Shown: piece by piece, positions 40,670-54,400 of the stretch
Position numbering within the stretch: the stretch's first letter is position 1
Layout of the letters: every line of letters starts with the position of its first letter
Assembly (NCBI RefSeq): GCF_040581485.1
Contig: NC_090131.1
Span: 30,316,032-30,380,031 of the forward strand
Source: Linepithema humile
Taxonomy: Eukaryota; Arthropoda; Insecta; Hymenoptera; Formicidae
Reading direction: 5' to 3'
DNA length: 64,000 bases
Program-made: the position numbers and the translations under genes
The notes under the pieces: model-generated
Told to the model about the DNA's origin: nothing
Database searches by the model: none
What the model saw: the letters and a program-made list of their open reading frames with translations, nothing else

Positions 40670-41330
40670 CATGTCGCGTCAGTCGAATGTAATCGCGGTG
40701 TACACTTGCCGTCGTTCACCGAATTTTCGTGGTTCTTAACGGGCGTGCGTGCACGGAAGTCGAAGAGTCGTCGGCACGCTCGGTGCACACGTCAGGGTCA
40801 CTGACCTCGATACACGATGTGACATAATACCGAGCGCTGTACACGTGGATGAGCACAAATACTGCATACCGCGCGCGCGTAAACATACACCAACACACAT
40901 GCACACATTCGTACGGAACATGTGCACATGACGTAAACGGAACCGACGCGTTCTCAGTTGGGGGTGCATCACCCAGCGGTACGCCCTCGTACCATCCGCA
41001 CACAGCGCACTGATGATGCAAAACAGTTTTAGCGATAGGAAATGATCGTACACACACGCCCGTTAAACATGTGTGAAGAAAATATCTTTGATAAGAATTT
41101 TCGTTATCGGCGGGAAAGTAGTCGCCGATGTAAGATAACGCATGTTTACCTTACTTTGAAAAATAAAACGTGGAACGACACAAGGTACAGGCGAGGAAGT
41201 CGGAAAAAAGAAGTTATCGCGGTGGCTATCCTGGAAGTATGCGAAGTCTTTGATGCGAGCGCGAAAGTGATTTTATCGCGCGATCTACCTGAAGAATGTT
41301 TTTAAATATAGCGATGACTGCGACTTTTCG
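40670..41330. other. GC-richer intronic patch
   Basis: CpG- and CA-rich sequence with overlapping open frames on both strands (40716-41057 minus, 40749-40931 plus) and no family similarity. It holds many ACAC/GTGC steps. It could be a regulatory island; nothing decides. Confidence 0.25.
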
Positions 41331-44300
41331 CTGATGTTCGTGTTAAGAAGGTGCAAAGTGGATGCGCTTGCTGCGTCATTTACACCTCCGTTTATTCGCT
41401 GCCGATGAGCAGATTTTAAAAAAGATACAGCGTAGCGAATAAAAGTTACATTATAGTATTATAACGTCTATAAATTAGAAATTTGCAGCTAATGGGTTTC
41501 AAAATTATCGATGAATGACAAGTTTATATTTCTAACAAAGTTGTCATTCTTAGTTGCATTATAAATTTATGCACGAGCAAAAAGAGTAATTATTTAAGAT
41601 TAAAAATTTATCTCATTAATATTAAGATCAGAGTTTTGTTATTTCAGTTGATCATATTCCATCACGTGATACATAAGTTTCTGCAATTATTTTCCGCGAG
41701 AGATTTGAAGCATTTTATAATACCAAATGCATCCATTTCTAAGGTAATGTTATATTAATTACTATGTTTACGACTGCGTTTGTGATATTTCTACGATATA
41801 AAAATCTGCATTGCTGCCAAGTAGTTATGAAGTAATGTTTCTTTTCGTTCCGCGTGAATGCCTATGTGTATTTGAACAATTGACCGCAATATGTTATACA
41901 CTTCATACTTTGTAACTATTGCAGGATAGTTCAAATCTCAAACCTAGGGAACCAATATCAATAAAGCTACGAAGTTCGAGACTAGCTAGTGATTTCCATG
42001 ATTTACAGGCGAAATGATCGCTCCGTACCTCATTCGATATCTCCCAGAGCGTAGATGTAAAGATATTGTTGAAATTGCATGTTGTATTTTTTGATACGTG
42101 TATGCCAATATAATTCACGAATCGGAGAAAGAACGATCGCGGAACTCCGCGAAAATAAATTGATAGATCGCGAAGAAGGAGAAAAGAAACGAAAAGTATT
42201 AGAAAAACAACGGAGCCCGCAATTTCAATGTATGTCGAAGATTCACGAAAAATGCATCGTCGCGATGACGGCTTGGGAAAACAACAAAATCCAACAATGG
42301 AAGATAAATTATACAGCTGGACGCATTGCTCATTCCTTCGACGCGGATCGAAACGGAGTGTTTGCGATTCGCAGTAGCTAACGACAGACGATAACATCTC
42401 GGAGTCTCTAACTGCAAAAGTGTTTTCGAGCGAGAAGAAAACGGCAATCGTGCCATTGCTAGCTAGGTGAACTTTATTTGCGAATGAAATTATAGACCGC
42501 GCCGGAAGGCATACTTCAAAAGCCGTCTGTATTCTTCTACCCTTCTTGTCCGCGCTGCATTTTTCTTATCTGTTCGAAAAAAAATGCACCGACGATGAAT
42601 CCCACATACGGTGTATAAAGAAATACCGACGAGCGTTGGCGTGCCGTTTTTTATTTTAGCGTCTCCGAACGCGCCGCAAGGTCGACTAACTGTATCCCGA
42701 ATACCTGTACGCACACTTTAAACCGCACGTGCATCGAGCGAATATATAAGTCGACGTTTGTGTGTCTCTGGCGCTGTTACGAGTACGGTTACCAGATCAA
42801 ATTCTATTAATTTACATTACAGCGATTTCTATCATTCTCGCATAGGTAAATCGAAAAAAAACTCTTGGTTCTCTCGCAGATTGCAGCAATTTTTCGATGT
42901 AAACGTTGCTGCTGTAACTTTCTATATTTTACAAATGTAGCAAAAGAAAAATAATTTAATTGAGTATAATAAATATCTGATAAAGTGGCTAATAAAACTT
43001 TGCCGTTATTTTCATTAGTATGTATATAGACATTTTCCAACTATATTTCATATAAATTAGAATATTATTTTCAACATTCATCAGAATATCACGTAAAAAT
43101 ATGCGATTTCATCTTTCACTATCGCTAAACTGTATTTTTCGCAAACAAAGAGCGACAAACTGTATAATGCAAATGTGTAGTCGTTTTTATAACTCTCCAT
43201 GTAAAATACTGAGTTTGCAACTCAACGGTACGTATACCTGGTGTCCCAAAAACCCCGTTTGTGCGCGCGCGCAGCCGATCATGCGACGAAGATTGCAATG
43301 CCGTTCATCGGTGACCTCGTAACGCCGATATGAGCACCAGCTACGTCATCGGTCGTAAGCCCAAGGACGTTGAATTCACGAAACAGATGCGGCGAGCAAG
43401 AGAGAAAAGCGCGGGAATCGTGCCGCGAATTAAACCGCCAAGAACGCGTTAAAATAAAATCATAAAAACTATTTCTTCTATTTCTTTTTCATCTCTCCCT
43501 TCACATCCCTTCTCCTTCTCTCTCATATTGTTCAATATCTTCATATGCATGTTTGCTATACACCTTGTTTTTAACGCATCATTTAATATATCATCAAAAG
43601 AACTTATTTTTAGGTCACGGTCAAACAGTTTTAATATCTTCATTTTTAACCACACGCCGATATATTTGTAGGCATGAAATATTGGCCAAGCGATATCTGT
43701 ACACCACTCACGATCGCAAGTTGGAAAACACAATTATATTATTCTATAAAAACAACAGATCGATGACATCCCATCAGAATCGTGTTTATAAATGAAAATG
43801 TGATTTGCGTGAGATGCTGCGTCCGAAATACGATACACAATTTCTGTTGCGAAAGTTATAAATACTTATATATTTTTTATTCAATATTACGTATCTCTAA
43901 TCTCTGCGAAATAAATTCATTGTTTTTCAAGTTTAATCGCGATTATAAAAATGAAACTAATACATCACGATTTAATACAAATTCACGCAAACGATCGTTT
44001 TCATTCTTGTAGATCCGAAAAATAAATGATTGAGAGAGAGGTACTTTAAATTGAATGATTGAAATACTATTACCATCAATCTCTTGTTCACTACGGATTA
44101 TCTACAGAACCGTATTCTATGCACTTTGCACCATATGATTCAGAGTATCCGCTGTACGAGGCGTAAACGTATGCGTGTTTTCGCGTCTCCAGTAGACACG
44201 TGTGAGGACCAACGCGAGGTACAGTGTGCGAAAAATAACACGGCACTTAAGCGCTCTGACGTCACGGCGATGTTAAGTGACGTCTCTAATGGACCACGAT

Positions 44301-44780
44301 GTTCAGGAGAGAAAGAGATCGAGAGAATCGCCTATCATGTTCCCGACACTAATAGCCCGACCTATTTGTGCTTTTCGAAGGAGCGTTTCCTTCGAGCGAG
44401 CAAAGGTTACGTGAAAGAACGGACATTGCATTCGCACGAGCGGACAAAAGCCGAATACACATACGTGTACAGATATGTGTCTCACTCGTCAATTTAAAAT
44501 ATAAACTAGATTCCTGTTAATTTCAGCACTGAATCTGCCACATTTCTTTACTGTTAACGTAATTAATAGACAATAGTGAAAACATATAATGCAAAATATT
44601 TTTAAAATTAAAAAATAAATACGTAACTAAAAAATGTACTTGAAAATATATAATCCTGATTTCTAAAAATAATCTTTAATTGTAAAATGTCATCCTTTTT
44701 TCTTAGAAATAAAAAATGTACATCATGCTTGAAAATTCAACTTGTGGATTGATACAAAGAATTATTATTTTAAACGCTTA

Positions 44781-45036
44781 GGTCCTGCGCACAATAGAGA
44801 AAATATTAAGAATAGAAAGAAATATTAAATATTAAGAATAGAAAATTGGAATTATTTCATTTCAGAACAAGAAAATAGGATGTATTATCGTATCACGGAT
44901 TAAAAATTAAGAACTAGGAATAATTAATACATTTCGTTTGTTGCATTCCTTTGTTTGAAGTAAAATAATTCCAAATTCTTCCTAATATTTAATATTTATT
45001 TCTATTCCTAATATTTTCTTTATAGTGCGCAGAGTC
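44781..45036. mobile_element. Harbinger-like MITE (256 bp)
   Basis: A nonautonomous hairpin element flanked by TTA on both sides (44778-44780 and 45037-45039). The left end is GGTCCTGCGCAC; the right end read inward is GACTCTGCGCAC. The inverted arms run on for about 80 bp with small differences (AGAAAATATTAAGAATAGAA against AGAAAATATTAGGAATAGAA). No coding capacity. The TTA duplication and CTGCGCAC-type ends fit PIF/Harbinger MITEs. Its ends differ from those of the element at 27.1 kb, so it belongs to another subfamily. Confidence 0.82.
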
Positions 45037-46928
45037 TTAGCGACGTCATTTCACCATTTTCAAGAGTCACGCGTCTACGCAATTCATGAGATCTCTGTCT
45101 TAACGACGTCGACAATAGAAGGCACATAAAATACGAGGGCAAAGAGGTCGACAAGATAAGTTAAGCAACGGGCGATAAGTTATCATTATCGTAGCAGGTC
45201 GACGCAGTATTTGGCACGCGTTTAGATAAAGAGACAAGTGAAATCGGGAGGGCCGCACCGCGGCGTAAGAGATTTCGCGATATATGTACGTATATAGAAC
45301 TATACACTAGATGTATCCGTTTAGTAAAAAAGGATCAAAACAAATAGCAAAGCGATAACAATTTTATCCCAAAATCTGCACGTTTCCTTTTTTTTTTTTT
45401 TTTTTTAATTTAAACTTTGCCGAAAATACATACAATACTTTTTTTATATCACAAAACAGATGATAAGAGCGTAATATGTCTGGTTTTTATAGATTTAACA
45501 TGTGGTTTTGGTCGTTTTAAAAATTAAATTGAATTCATGCTATCTGTTTACAAATTAAATACCTATTTAAAAATTAACGAATGCCAACTAAAAACACGTG
45601 GATTTATTACGATAAGTAATTATTTATAGAATTTTGAATAAATTATATCTATTTTCATTCAAGTGCAGCCGCAGACTATGTCTCGTACATGACAAGTCAT
45701 CGTGTTTGCGATTTACGACGTATTGAATTTATGCCACTGACAATGCGCTTAATTTAAGCTAATGAGTTTTCACAGCTGATTGCAGTCGACAGTCCGGTCG
45801 TCCTTGAAAAAAAAAAACTATGTGTACCGTGAAGTAAATGAGGCAATATGATAAACTCGAGCAAGACTTATTAATAATTTTTAATTTCAATTTTAATGTA
45901 CTTTGCATAATATGCGACACGGATTCCTATCGTAAGGCAATACACAGCGTTGATGTTAATCGGAAAGATTACTCGAGATACAATTAGAGAATTGATAAAA
46001 ATAAGCTCGTTGAATGCGCACGTATTACGCACGTATTACGTCGTACTATGTACGCGTTATTCAGTTTTAATAAAACGATAATAGAGAGTATGCATGCTCC
46101 TCGTTAATGCGCGCTTAACGTATAAAGTCACATGCTCGATCCTAAAGCCGTGCTCGTGCACGACGTTAAAGGTTTCAAGTCTCGCGCGACGAAATGTCAC
46201 GATGATACCATGGACTTCCCATTATTCGCAAGAGGCCGATAGAAATCTGAAATAATATAAAAACCGAACGCGCATTGTATACAATTCACTCGTCTTGTCG
46301 TGCGATCCGAGAAGACAGCAACGAACCGCGTTATATTCGTAGCGGTATTTACAATAGAACGTTGATCGGCAACAAGAAAGAGAACAAAGAGGAAACAAAA
46401 GATCCTTGATTATTTTTATTTCAATTTCTTTTCGCTTGCGCGGTATATTGCAAAGGAAAAATTACATTCTGTCCTACGGTTACGCGCGGTAGATCGAATT
46501 CTCTCTGTGTCGATATCTCGAATGACTTCCCGTGTATCTTGTAAGTGACAATCCCTAGCATTTTTATTCCAACTCTGTATTGTTAAAGATGTGTTTAAAT
46601 GCAAGTATACCGAATTAATGCAAAATGTATAAATCTGGAACTTAATTTTAATGTGATAACTTTCTCCTCGATTCGATATCAATTTTTAATCAATTTCGGT
46701 AAAATTTACTATTCTAAAATTTAAAATGATAAAAATATTTTGTAAGAAATGTAAAGAAATCGTGATAAAAACGCCTTCCATCGAAAATTTCTCTAAAAAG
46801 GATTCAACTTTTCGAACTTATCAATATCAATAAGTGTCACTAAAATAAAAATTAGAGTTTGCAAAACGTTTTGCATATTTTAAATTCAAACAAAAGTATG
46901 AGGTTTGCGAAATTGACATCCCGAAATG

Positions 46929-47108
46929 CGAATTTTTATAAAACTTATGCACTTGGTTGTCCACAATTTGATCCATATTTGTCCATAAATAATTCTTTTG
47001 TTATTTATCCGTGTATAATTCCTCTGCTAAGTGGACAAAAAAATTATGTACGAACAAATATAGTCAAATTGTGGACAATCAATGTCGCATAAGTTTTACA
47101 AAAATTCG
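46929..47108. repeat. Long hairpin element with about 54-bp arms
   Basis: The arm at 46929-46982 begins CGAATTTTTATAAAACTTAT and includes TTGTCCACAATTTGA. The arm at 47054-47108 is its reverse complement with a handful of mismatches and small gaps. The loop is about 71 bp. No TA or TTA duplication is evident at the edges. It could be a MITE, or, if transcribed, a source of hairpin small RNA. Confidence 0.8.
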
Positions 47109-47399
47109 TAGAAAAATTCAAGGCGCCAGCTTCGCAGATCTGAAAGTGACTTTTCTTATGGTAATATTAGAAATTCTTGCGCGTCATCAAAACTACGTAT
47201 GAGATATCGATGTATTTTCACGAGTGTCACAGAAATATTATGACAGAATCATACCACTACATTTTCATCTTTCCGCAACCAGTCAAAGGCTGACTATTCA
47301 ACACCATGACAGCACCTGTCTCGATACAATACCACATGAGAACAAGCCGTCACGAGAAATCAACACGAAGGCAAATCCAACAGTCGCAACCTTGAAGAG

Positions 47400-47610
47400 G
47401 GTCATGTCTCGCAGACATCGTGTCATCGGATTTTCTCTGCAGCACGTTCATTCCTCTCTCTCTCTCTCTTTCCCTCTCTTGTCTACAATTCGCGTCGTCT
47501 TCGGCGCCATGCATGCCGAAGACCCCGGTGAGCTGGCCTCGCTTGTCAGAAACTTCCAGACGCCGTGGTACTTCCCGCGTGGAGGTGCAAAAGCAGAAGA
47601 TCCGGAGGAG

Positions 47611-47659
<49 letters not shown>

Positions 47660-48260
47660 CGCGAATAAGAGGAGCGTCGCACTATGGAGCAGGACAGAAT
47701 GGTAAAACGGGCGGAGGATGGACGATGTTTGGTTGTTTGTAGAATCTGGGTGAGTGACCTGGGTCTCCGGCCGGCGGTTGGTCGCTTGGTCTGCTAGGAA
47801 ACCTGTTTTCTCGGTCGTCTCCGTCTCTCCTTGCCACGTCTCCCTCTCGCCCGTTCTTCCTCGATGCTCTCTTCTCGGTCCCTCTCACTCCGTTCCTCTC
47901 GATGAGCCGGCGGCCCGCCGTCGCTTGCTACGCTCCTCCGCTCCTCGCTCTCTCGCGGACTGAAAACGCTGCGAATCGTGCCCGAGTGCGATTTTCATGG
48001 CATTGTCCGTTCGCGTGATAGAGAAGTTAGAGTTCCCGGACGGAAAAGTTTTTCGCGAGAAATCGATGGCGGAGGGTAAGGAGGTGGAGAAAGAGAGAAA
48101 AGGCGCTGCGCACCGTTAGAGGGACGCGATCATCTGGGTCGTGATGATCCGGGTGAAAGTGCTGAGCTAACGGGAACGGTTCTTCCCTCCTAGATATCGA
48201 CAGAACGAGCGAAGATGCATACGTACAAATATCGCAAGGCATGCTAAAATGTACCATGAG
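47400..48260. other. CpG-rich island with (AG)20 microsatellite
   Basis: A GC-rich island. A plus-strand frame is open from 47224 to 47742 and encodes a microsatellite-derived Glu-Arg repeat, so it is unlikely to be a protein. Within it, GCCATGCATGCCGAAGACCCCG|GTGAGC combines a start codon (47510) with a splice donor at about 47530, and the minus strand is open as well. It may be an alternative promoter or an enhancer in Kdm3 intron 1. Confidence 0.3.
47617..47656. repeat. (AG)20 microsatellite
   Basis: Forty bases of uninterrupted AG dinucleotide. Such tracts are GAGA-factor-like binding platforms in insects and are also highly length-polymorphic. Confidence 0.95.
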
Positions 48261-51200
48261 ACGAATACAGGCAAAAAATGCTTGCTAAAAGAGGAATATG
48301 ACGATAAAAGAAATTATGTATTAATGTTTGAATAATAAAACTTAATTTCAAAATAAACTCAATTTCGTGCTAAAGTCAGTTTCGGAAATGTCATTCTTTA
48401 ATCACTTTTATTAACAAGTGGACGAATTTAAACAATCAAAGAATATATATATTAATTATATTAAAAAATTAAAATATTTCTCAAAATTCTGACTCTAATT
48501 TGACACATTTGACTTACGTTAATATATTTAAATAGAATCAAATAAAAAATTAACAGATTTTTGCAGAAAGTTCTGTGTAAAATTAGAGAGTTACCATATA
48601 TACATGATATACATTCGCATACTTTGACATACTCTAATTCTAATAGTTTAATATAATTTAATGTACTTTGGCAGTATTTTTAGACCTGTTATTTAGTAAA
48701 ATGGTTATACTTTCGTATTTTTGTAGACAGCATATTTTTTGTCAATTATTTTCGAAAACCCTAAAATATTCTATTACGTTTTCTATACTATAATTAAGCA
48801 TTTTATCGTTGCTACTTTTGGATAAATTTGAAGAAATTGTACGAATTCCACTCCAGCAGAAATTATGTATTATTTTACCAAAGAAATATTCGAATTTAAT
48901 TTCAATGATGTATATTTTTGATTAGTCTACCGTAAGAACCTAAACTTTCGCGTTCCTCATCACGGTACCAAATACCTCTGTCCAGTTCTCGTTACGTATG
49001 CCCGATGGCCAACTCGATAGCAGTACGGATCCAGACGTACGCGTAGGTGTATAGGTGACGTACATACAAGTGTGAGCAAACCGTCTGCACGTACTACACA
49101 CGCCGGAGAATGAATGCATATGCCGCGCGCGCGGGTACGCGCGCCGCACTTAGGATTATGCAAGCGAGTCCGCTTTCTACGTGGGCTTAGAATCTGGGTC
49201 GGACACCAAGTCATTGTTTACAACAAGCCACCGTCGAATAGACAGGGCTGCGTCGCGCTCGCGGACGAGGACGCTAATGTCTTTCAAATATTTCATAAAA
49301 TAAATACCTACACAATGTCTGATTTTTTACTCGCAATATAGAAATTATTGTTCTGTTTCGGAATAAGTCTGGGTAAATTATACAAATTCCACTCGGGGAC
49401 AGAAATTAATTATATATCACTTTCCCTAATTATTCAACCGACTCATTGAGTCTTCGAAAGAATGATAATTACATGCGCATAGTACGACGCGTTTGTTTTT
49501 GCTTGGGCAAAGTGCCATCCGAGATATTAATCACGCTTTTATAAAGCCGAAACCAATAAAACTTTATATTGTACGCGGCAGGGTTAAAGCGTGATCGCAT
49601 GATTTATCAATGAATATTTGCGATGATATCGATTGTCATAGTACAAGTCAATTTTGAAGCAATTCAAACTCAGTTCTCACGTGATTATTCTAAATTAATG
49701 TACAATGTTACTTAATTTAATTATCGAGTCCACAGAGCATGTGTACTTTTTTAAATAATAATTCTCTATCGACAAGGTAAAAAAAATACAAAAATTGGAT
49801 TAGCGCTAATTAATATTGATATAGTCGAATGTAACAAAAATGTCAAGTAAAAAACGGACTCGGTAAACTAGCTTTTACGAAATAAGAAATACTTTTTTTT
49901 TTCAAGGAAAAATGCCATTTTCACGATTTAGCTAAATAGAAAAGCCGTTAAAGAGACATTTCAAATTCACCGAATGAGGAAAGTGGCACAACGCAGTCAC
50001 AGCGTGGGTGACTCATTGCGTAATAACATTGAAGGATAAATAGGAGGACGAAATATTTCTATTGCCGGAGACAGTCGTCTACAAAGATAAAGCAAAACGG
50101 AGAAATGTTCCTTGCATTTCCTTCTCCTGCCCTTCTTAATAGTTCATTTGACTTTAATCAGTAATTTATCCATTCATATAAAGAGTCAGAATGAGAATCA
50201 TGAATGAGAATTTAATATATTATATAATAAATTCTATTTTATTCACATTCTCTTCTGTTTCAATTTAAGTAAGTTAAATTTTTCATTCTTTAAATAATTA
50301 AATCTGTACTTTAATATATATATAAAAAATAAATATTTAACAGTTTGCTGTATTATTACTGATTCTTTTCGTCATCTTGTAATGTTGGTTAAAAATTCTT
50401 GTAATATATCATTCCCCTTTTTATAAGTATATGTATCAAAAAGCCCTTGAACGTGGAATACATGTTCTACTCCTCGTTGTACTCTGTGTCTGTAATAACG
50501 CGAATCCTGTAGGGCGCGCATCGGAGCGCGTCTTCTGGCCGTATCGCGGCCGTTGCACTCATATTTTAATATTAAAATACGACCGATAGCGATAGAGGGC
50601 CCTCAATGCAATAACGGGACTCATACTAAACGACTAGGCAAATATTTGTGCGACATACACGTGCAACATTCCGCGGCAGACTCGTTTAATTTAAAGTTTC
50701 GTAGTTGTCACGCTATGAACACAGATTGAACGTGAACACGTGAACACGAGAACATCTCAAACAATAACTCCGTGCCTCGGCAATTGAAACTACCCGTGCG
50801 AAACGAGTTATTTCTTGTATCGGTATAATGTAATTTTATTACACTAATTTATATAGATAATAATTAATTTTAAAGCACAATGTAAATGTTTTCAAGCCTT
50901 GTCTTTTTATCTGTTTTTTGTTACAAATAGACGATGCATACAAGAATTTTTAAATAAGAATATCAGTTGTGTGTATTCTTAGGAATGATTCCTCATGATT
51001 TCTAATAATCCGATAACGGCGACACAGTTCTATTTTGACTAAAGTCTATTAATTGATCGTGACACAGATTTTCAATAATTTCAATGTGTTCAACATGTTT
51101 CAGCGTAGATCAAGAAACGTTGCCAGTGATTACTCGAGAAATGAAGACACCGATGATTTGTCAGAACAGACCGCGTATATTAAACACCTGTGGTCCGCGG

Positions 51201-54000
51201 AAAACTCATCGACTGTGTCTAATTGTATGACGCAGTAGACGAATAAATTGCAAGGATTACAAAATAACAGCTGGTAATGCGAACAGGTATAGTGCAAATG
51301 ATTTGCCGCGTTGCACAGTAGAGCGACACGCACCTCTCTGCACCTGTCGTCTCTTTGTTATTACCAAAGCTTTAAGGTGAATACGGCACGCACAAAGAAT
51401 CGTCCGGTTTTCCCGATTACGTGAAATCATTCACGATCGATCGTATTCATGTGTTTCGATCTGCGATCTAATTCAACGCGAATAATAATCATCGTATGCG
51501 GCAGAGTGCAAGGAGAAACCCGGATGTTCAAGGAAGCAATTTCGCAGTAACGTATGTAAGTTACCTTCAAGCACGAGAGACCGTCATTTCGCGACAGCGC
51601 AATATCGATTTCGCCATTTGCAAAAAGACGAGGAGAACCAACAGCACTGATCCTTCAACATTATTGAAAAGAGCAACCTACCATTTATTTCTGTTTGCTA
51701 ATTTATACTTCAAATTTTATTTACGCAAGCTAGTTCAAATATGATGAAAATTTTTTATTTTATAAATATATTTTATTTTTCTATTTTATTCTGTTAATCG
51801 AGAATTCTAATCTAATAGAATGATTCTAAGTGTATGCTACAAATTTTGAAGAATAGAATATAGAATAAAATAGTGGATAATTATTGAACAAAATTTTTTC
51901 TTAACAATATTTATATCTATAGAATTATTTATACCATTATAACCTCGATCTCAAATTATCAAGATCGTTATACATCATGATCAAACGAAAAAATGTCCTA
52001 TTAATTATCTACTAACGAACTGATAAGTTCTGGTCGGTTGATAGCTCGTGTGTAGAAATGCACGGAATTCCAAAAGCTTTAATGAGAGTAGATGCTGAGG
52101 TTGATGGTAGATTAGCGGAGAATTATCACAGGAAGAACAAGGCAGAAGTTAATCGGCATCCTGCCTAATCAGTGACGATCGTCATTTACGGGAATTTTAA
52201 TCGCTTCTTAAAAACTTTTCACAGAACTATGTTCTATAAAAATTTTTATAAAAATTATCGATTGTATAATTGAATTTTCTACAATGTGTGCATTCGAAGC
52301 ATCTTTTCACGCAAATATTTATCCTTGTTATTATATCATCAATAATAATAGACAATAGAAAACTAACAAAAAAAAATTACAATATTTTTATAAAATACTA
52401 AAAATCATGTAGATAATATGCTTGTTAAAAATGCAAAATCAATTTTGATTCGGAAAAGAAAATATAATATTTTCAAACTACGATTGTACATTTGTCAAAC
52501 ATTTTCAATCTGTCCAAAACTCAATTTTTCGCACAAGGAAAATAAAGTGTAAACAGTAAATAGCACGTCAGACTATCAAGACGATTCGAACAGTTCGTTA
52601 CAGACATTATGACCATGACTTTAGCGACTTTCTTCCCGATAAGATAAGATAGAACGCAATATGCATTAATAAAAAAAGTAACATTTCGTAACATAAAAAA
52701 AAAATCTTCACATACGATATAGCGCAAACTGATACGTGCCGTCACGCTTACGCGATGTATAAACGAAACATGCATTTCTGTTGAAAGAAACATTGTTTAT
52801 TTTAAAAGTAATGTCAGTCTGCAAACATCGAGAATCGCGTTTGCACATCGTTAAATTCGTGATACTTGAAAACGGGATTTAAACCGCACTGAAAACAAGT
52901 TTCTTCAAAATTTGCCTGCGATCGGTTTCGCACGTGCGAGTGTTTATCGACAGTCCGCAAATTTGCAGACACCCCCGTCGGGTATGACCCGGAATTTCGC
53001 CCGCAATTTTCGACGGCAACAAAAAACATCACCCCGCTATACAAATTATGCAAAAGTGTTAGGTGCGCGAGACGTGATCGGTACGCGGTTTCGTGAACCG
53101 CAAATTTCAGGGTCTGCAGCACGATCGCGAATTTTCGATAATTTGAGGGTACAGCCATATCTTTTTGATCCTTGCAACAGTCCCTTTACCCCTTTCTAGC
53201 TGATCTATTCCCTTCTGACTGCCGTACACCTTCCAGCCATCACTGCGTCATCACAATGTTTTTATTTCATGAAACGCTTCGCATATTTCGCGCATCGAGT
53301 GTAACGGTGCTTCTCCGCGGTCACAGCAGATGCGCGAAAAACGGAATTAAAAGAATGAAAGAATTATAAACAGAAAGTGTCACCGATAATTTTTTATATT
53401 TTACCTCATATTACCTATTTGAATTGTAAATTTATGATTATAATTAATTCATGATTTAAATTAATGACACATATTAGACAGTCCTCAAAAGTTATTCAAA
53501 GTACGTCTATTTTTGTATTCTTTTAATATTTGCAAGTAAAAGAGAAAATTTTTGTACAAGTGCTTTGCCTTTTTTCCATCTGCACAAATTTTCTTACGAT
53601 ATATAGCATTTCCAGTAAAATGGGCGATCAGAAAAAAATATGCGGCCGCGTACTACGCTTCAAATTTCGTTGTCGCCTCAGACTGCGATTTATAGTGCAT
53701 TGTTGAGTTATGCATCATTTCACATCTAAAGTTAGCATAGAAAAGTTTCAAGGTGACGAGCGCGCGAGTCTCATACAAGTACGCCCTTATCGATAAAACA
53801 CCTATTTTCTCCGCGTTCGATATTTCAACGACTTGTCGATACTTCAAGGTGCTTCTCTTTATCGTCGACACTATCGGGATACACAGAGAAGGGGGATGAC
53901 AAAGATTTTTTTCTTTGAGAAGATCTATTTTCTTCGCTTTATACATCTTTCGCGCCAGAATTATTATTCGCCAAGATTTAAAGCGGTGACTCGATAACTT

Positions 54001-54400
54001 TCACCTCCGGCAAAGAGCCGGAGCTCTTATTAACCGGGTTCGTCGACACGTTTCCTACGAGCTAAGAAGCGCGAGAGCGATTTTTCAATACGAGAAAACC
54101 GGAAAACGCAGCCGATTGCAAGACGTACGACGATGACCCCGGAATATCTAATCGCGTTTATAGTCGCTGACCCCTCAGAGCGGTAAATACTAAACAGATG
54201 TCAACTAAATTCATTCCGGGAGGCGCTCAATACTTGGCGCCGCGATAAATTCGCAGACGCCGCAAGGGCCATTAGGGATAGTTGAAACCGGGCGACCCGC
54301 TAATGAATGCCGCGAATAAGTACTGGTATTATTAACTCCGAGTGTCGGAGATCGATCGACTGCATCGCGACTGACACTCGGTGCTGCTGGTCTGAGTGAA
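54001..54400. other. CpG-rich patch with two short perfect hairpins
   Basis: The patch contains CTCCGGC-AAAGA-GCCGGAG (54005-54023) and the pair CCGAGTGTC...GACACTCGG (54338-54381). Frequent stops in every frame argue against coding. It may be a conserved noncoding element about 2.4 kb downstream of Kdm3 exon 1. Confidence 0.3.

Noticed and set aside
41903..42397. 164-codon minus-strand frame with a hydrophobic stretch
   Set aside because: It overlaps a 100-codon plus-strand frame, lacks family similarity and has no supporting splice or start context.
47224..47742. 172-codon plus-strand frame
   Set aside because: It runs through an AG microsatellite that gives a Glu-Arg repeat; the rest has no recognisable protein features.
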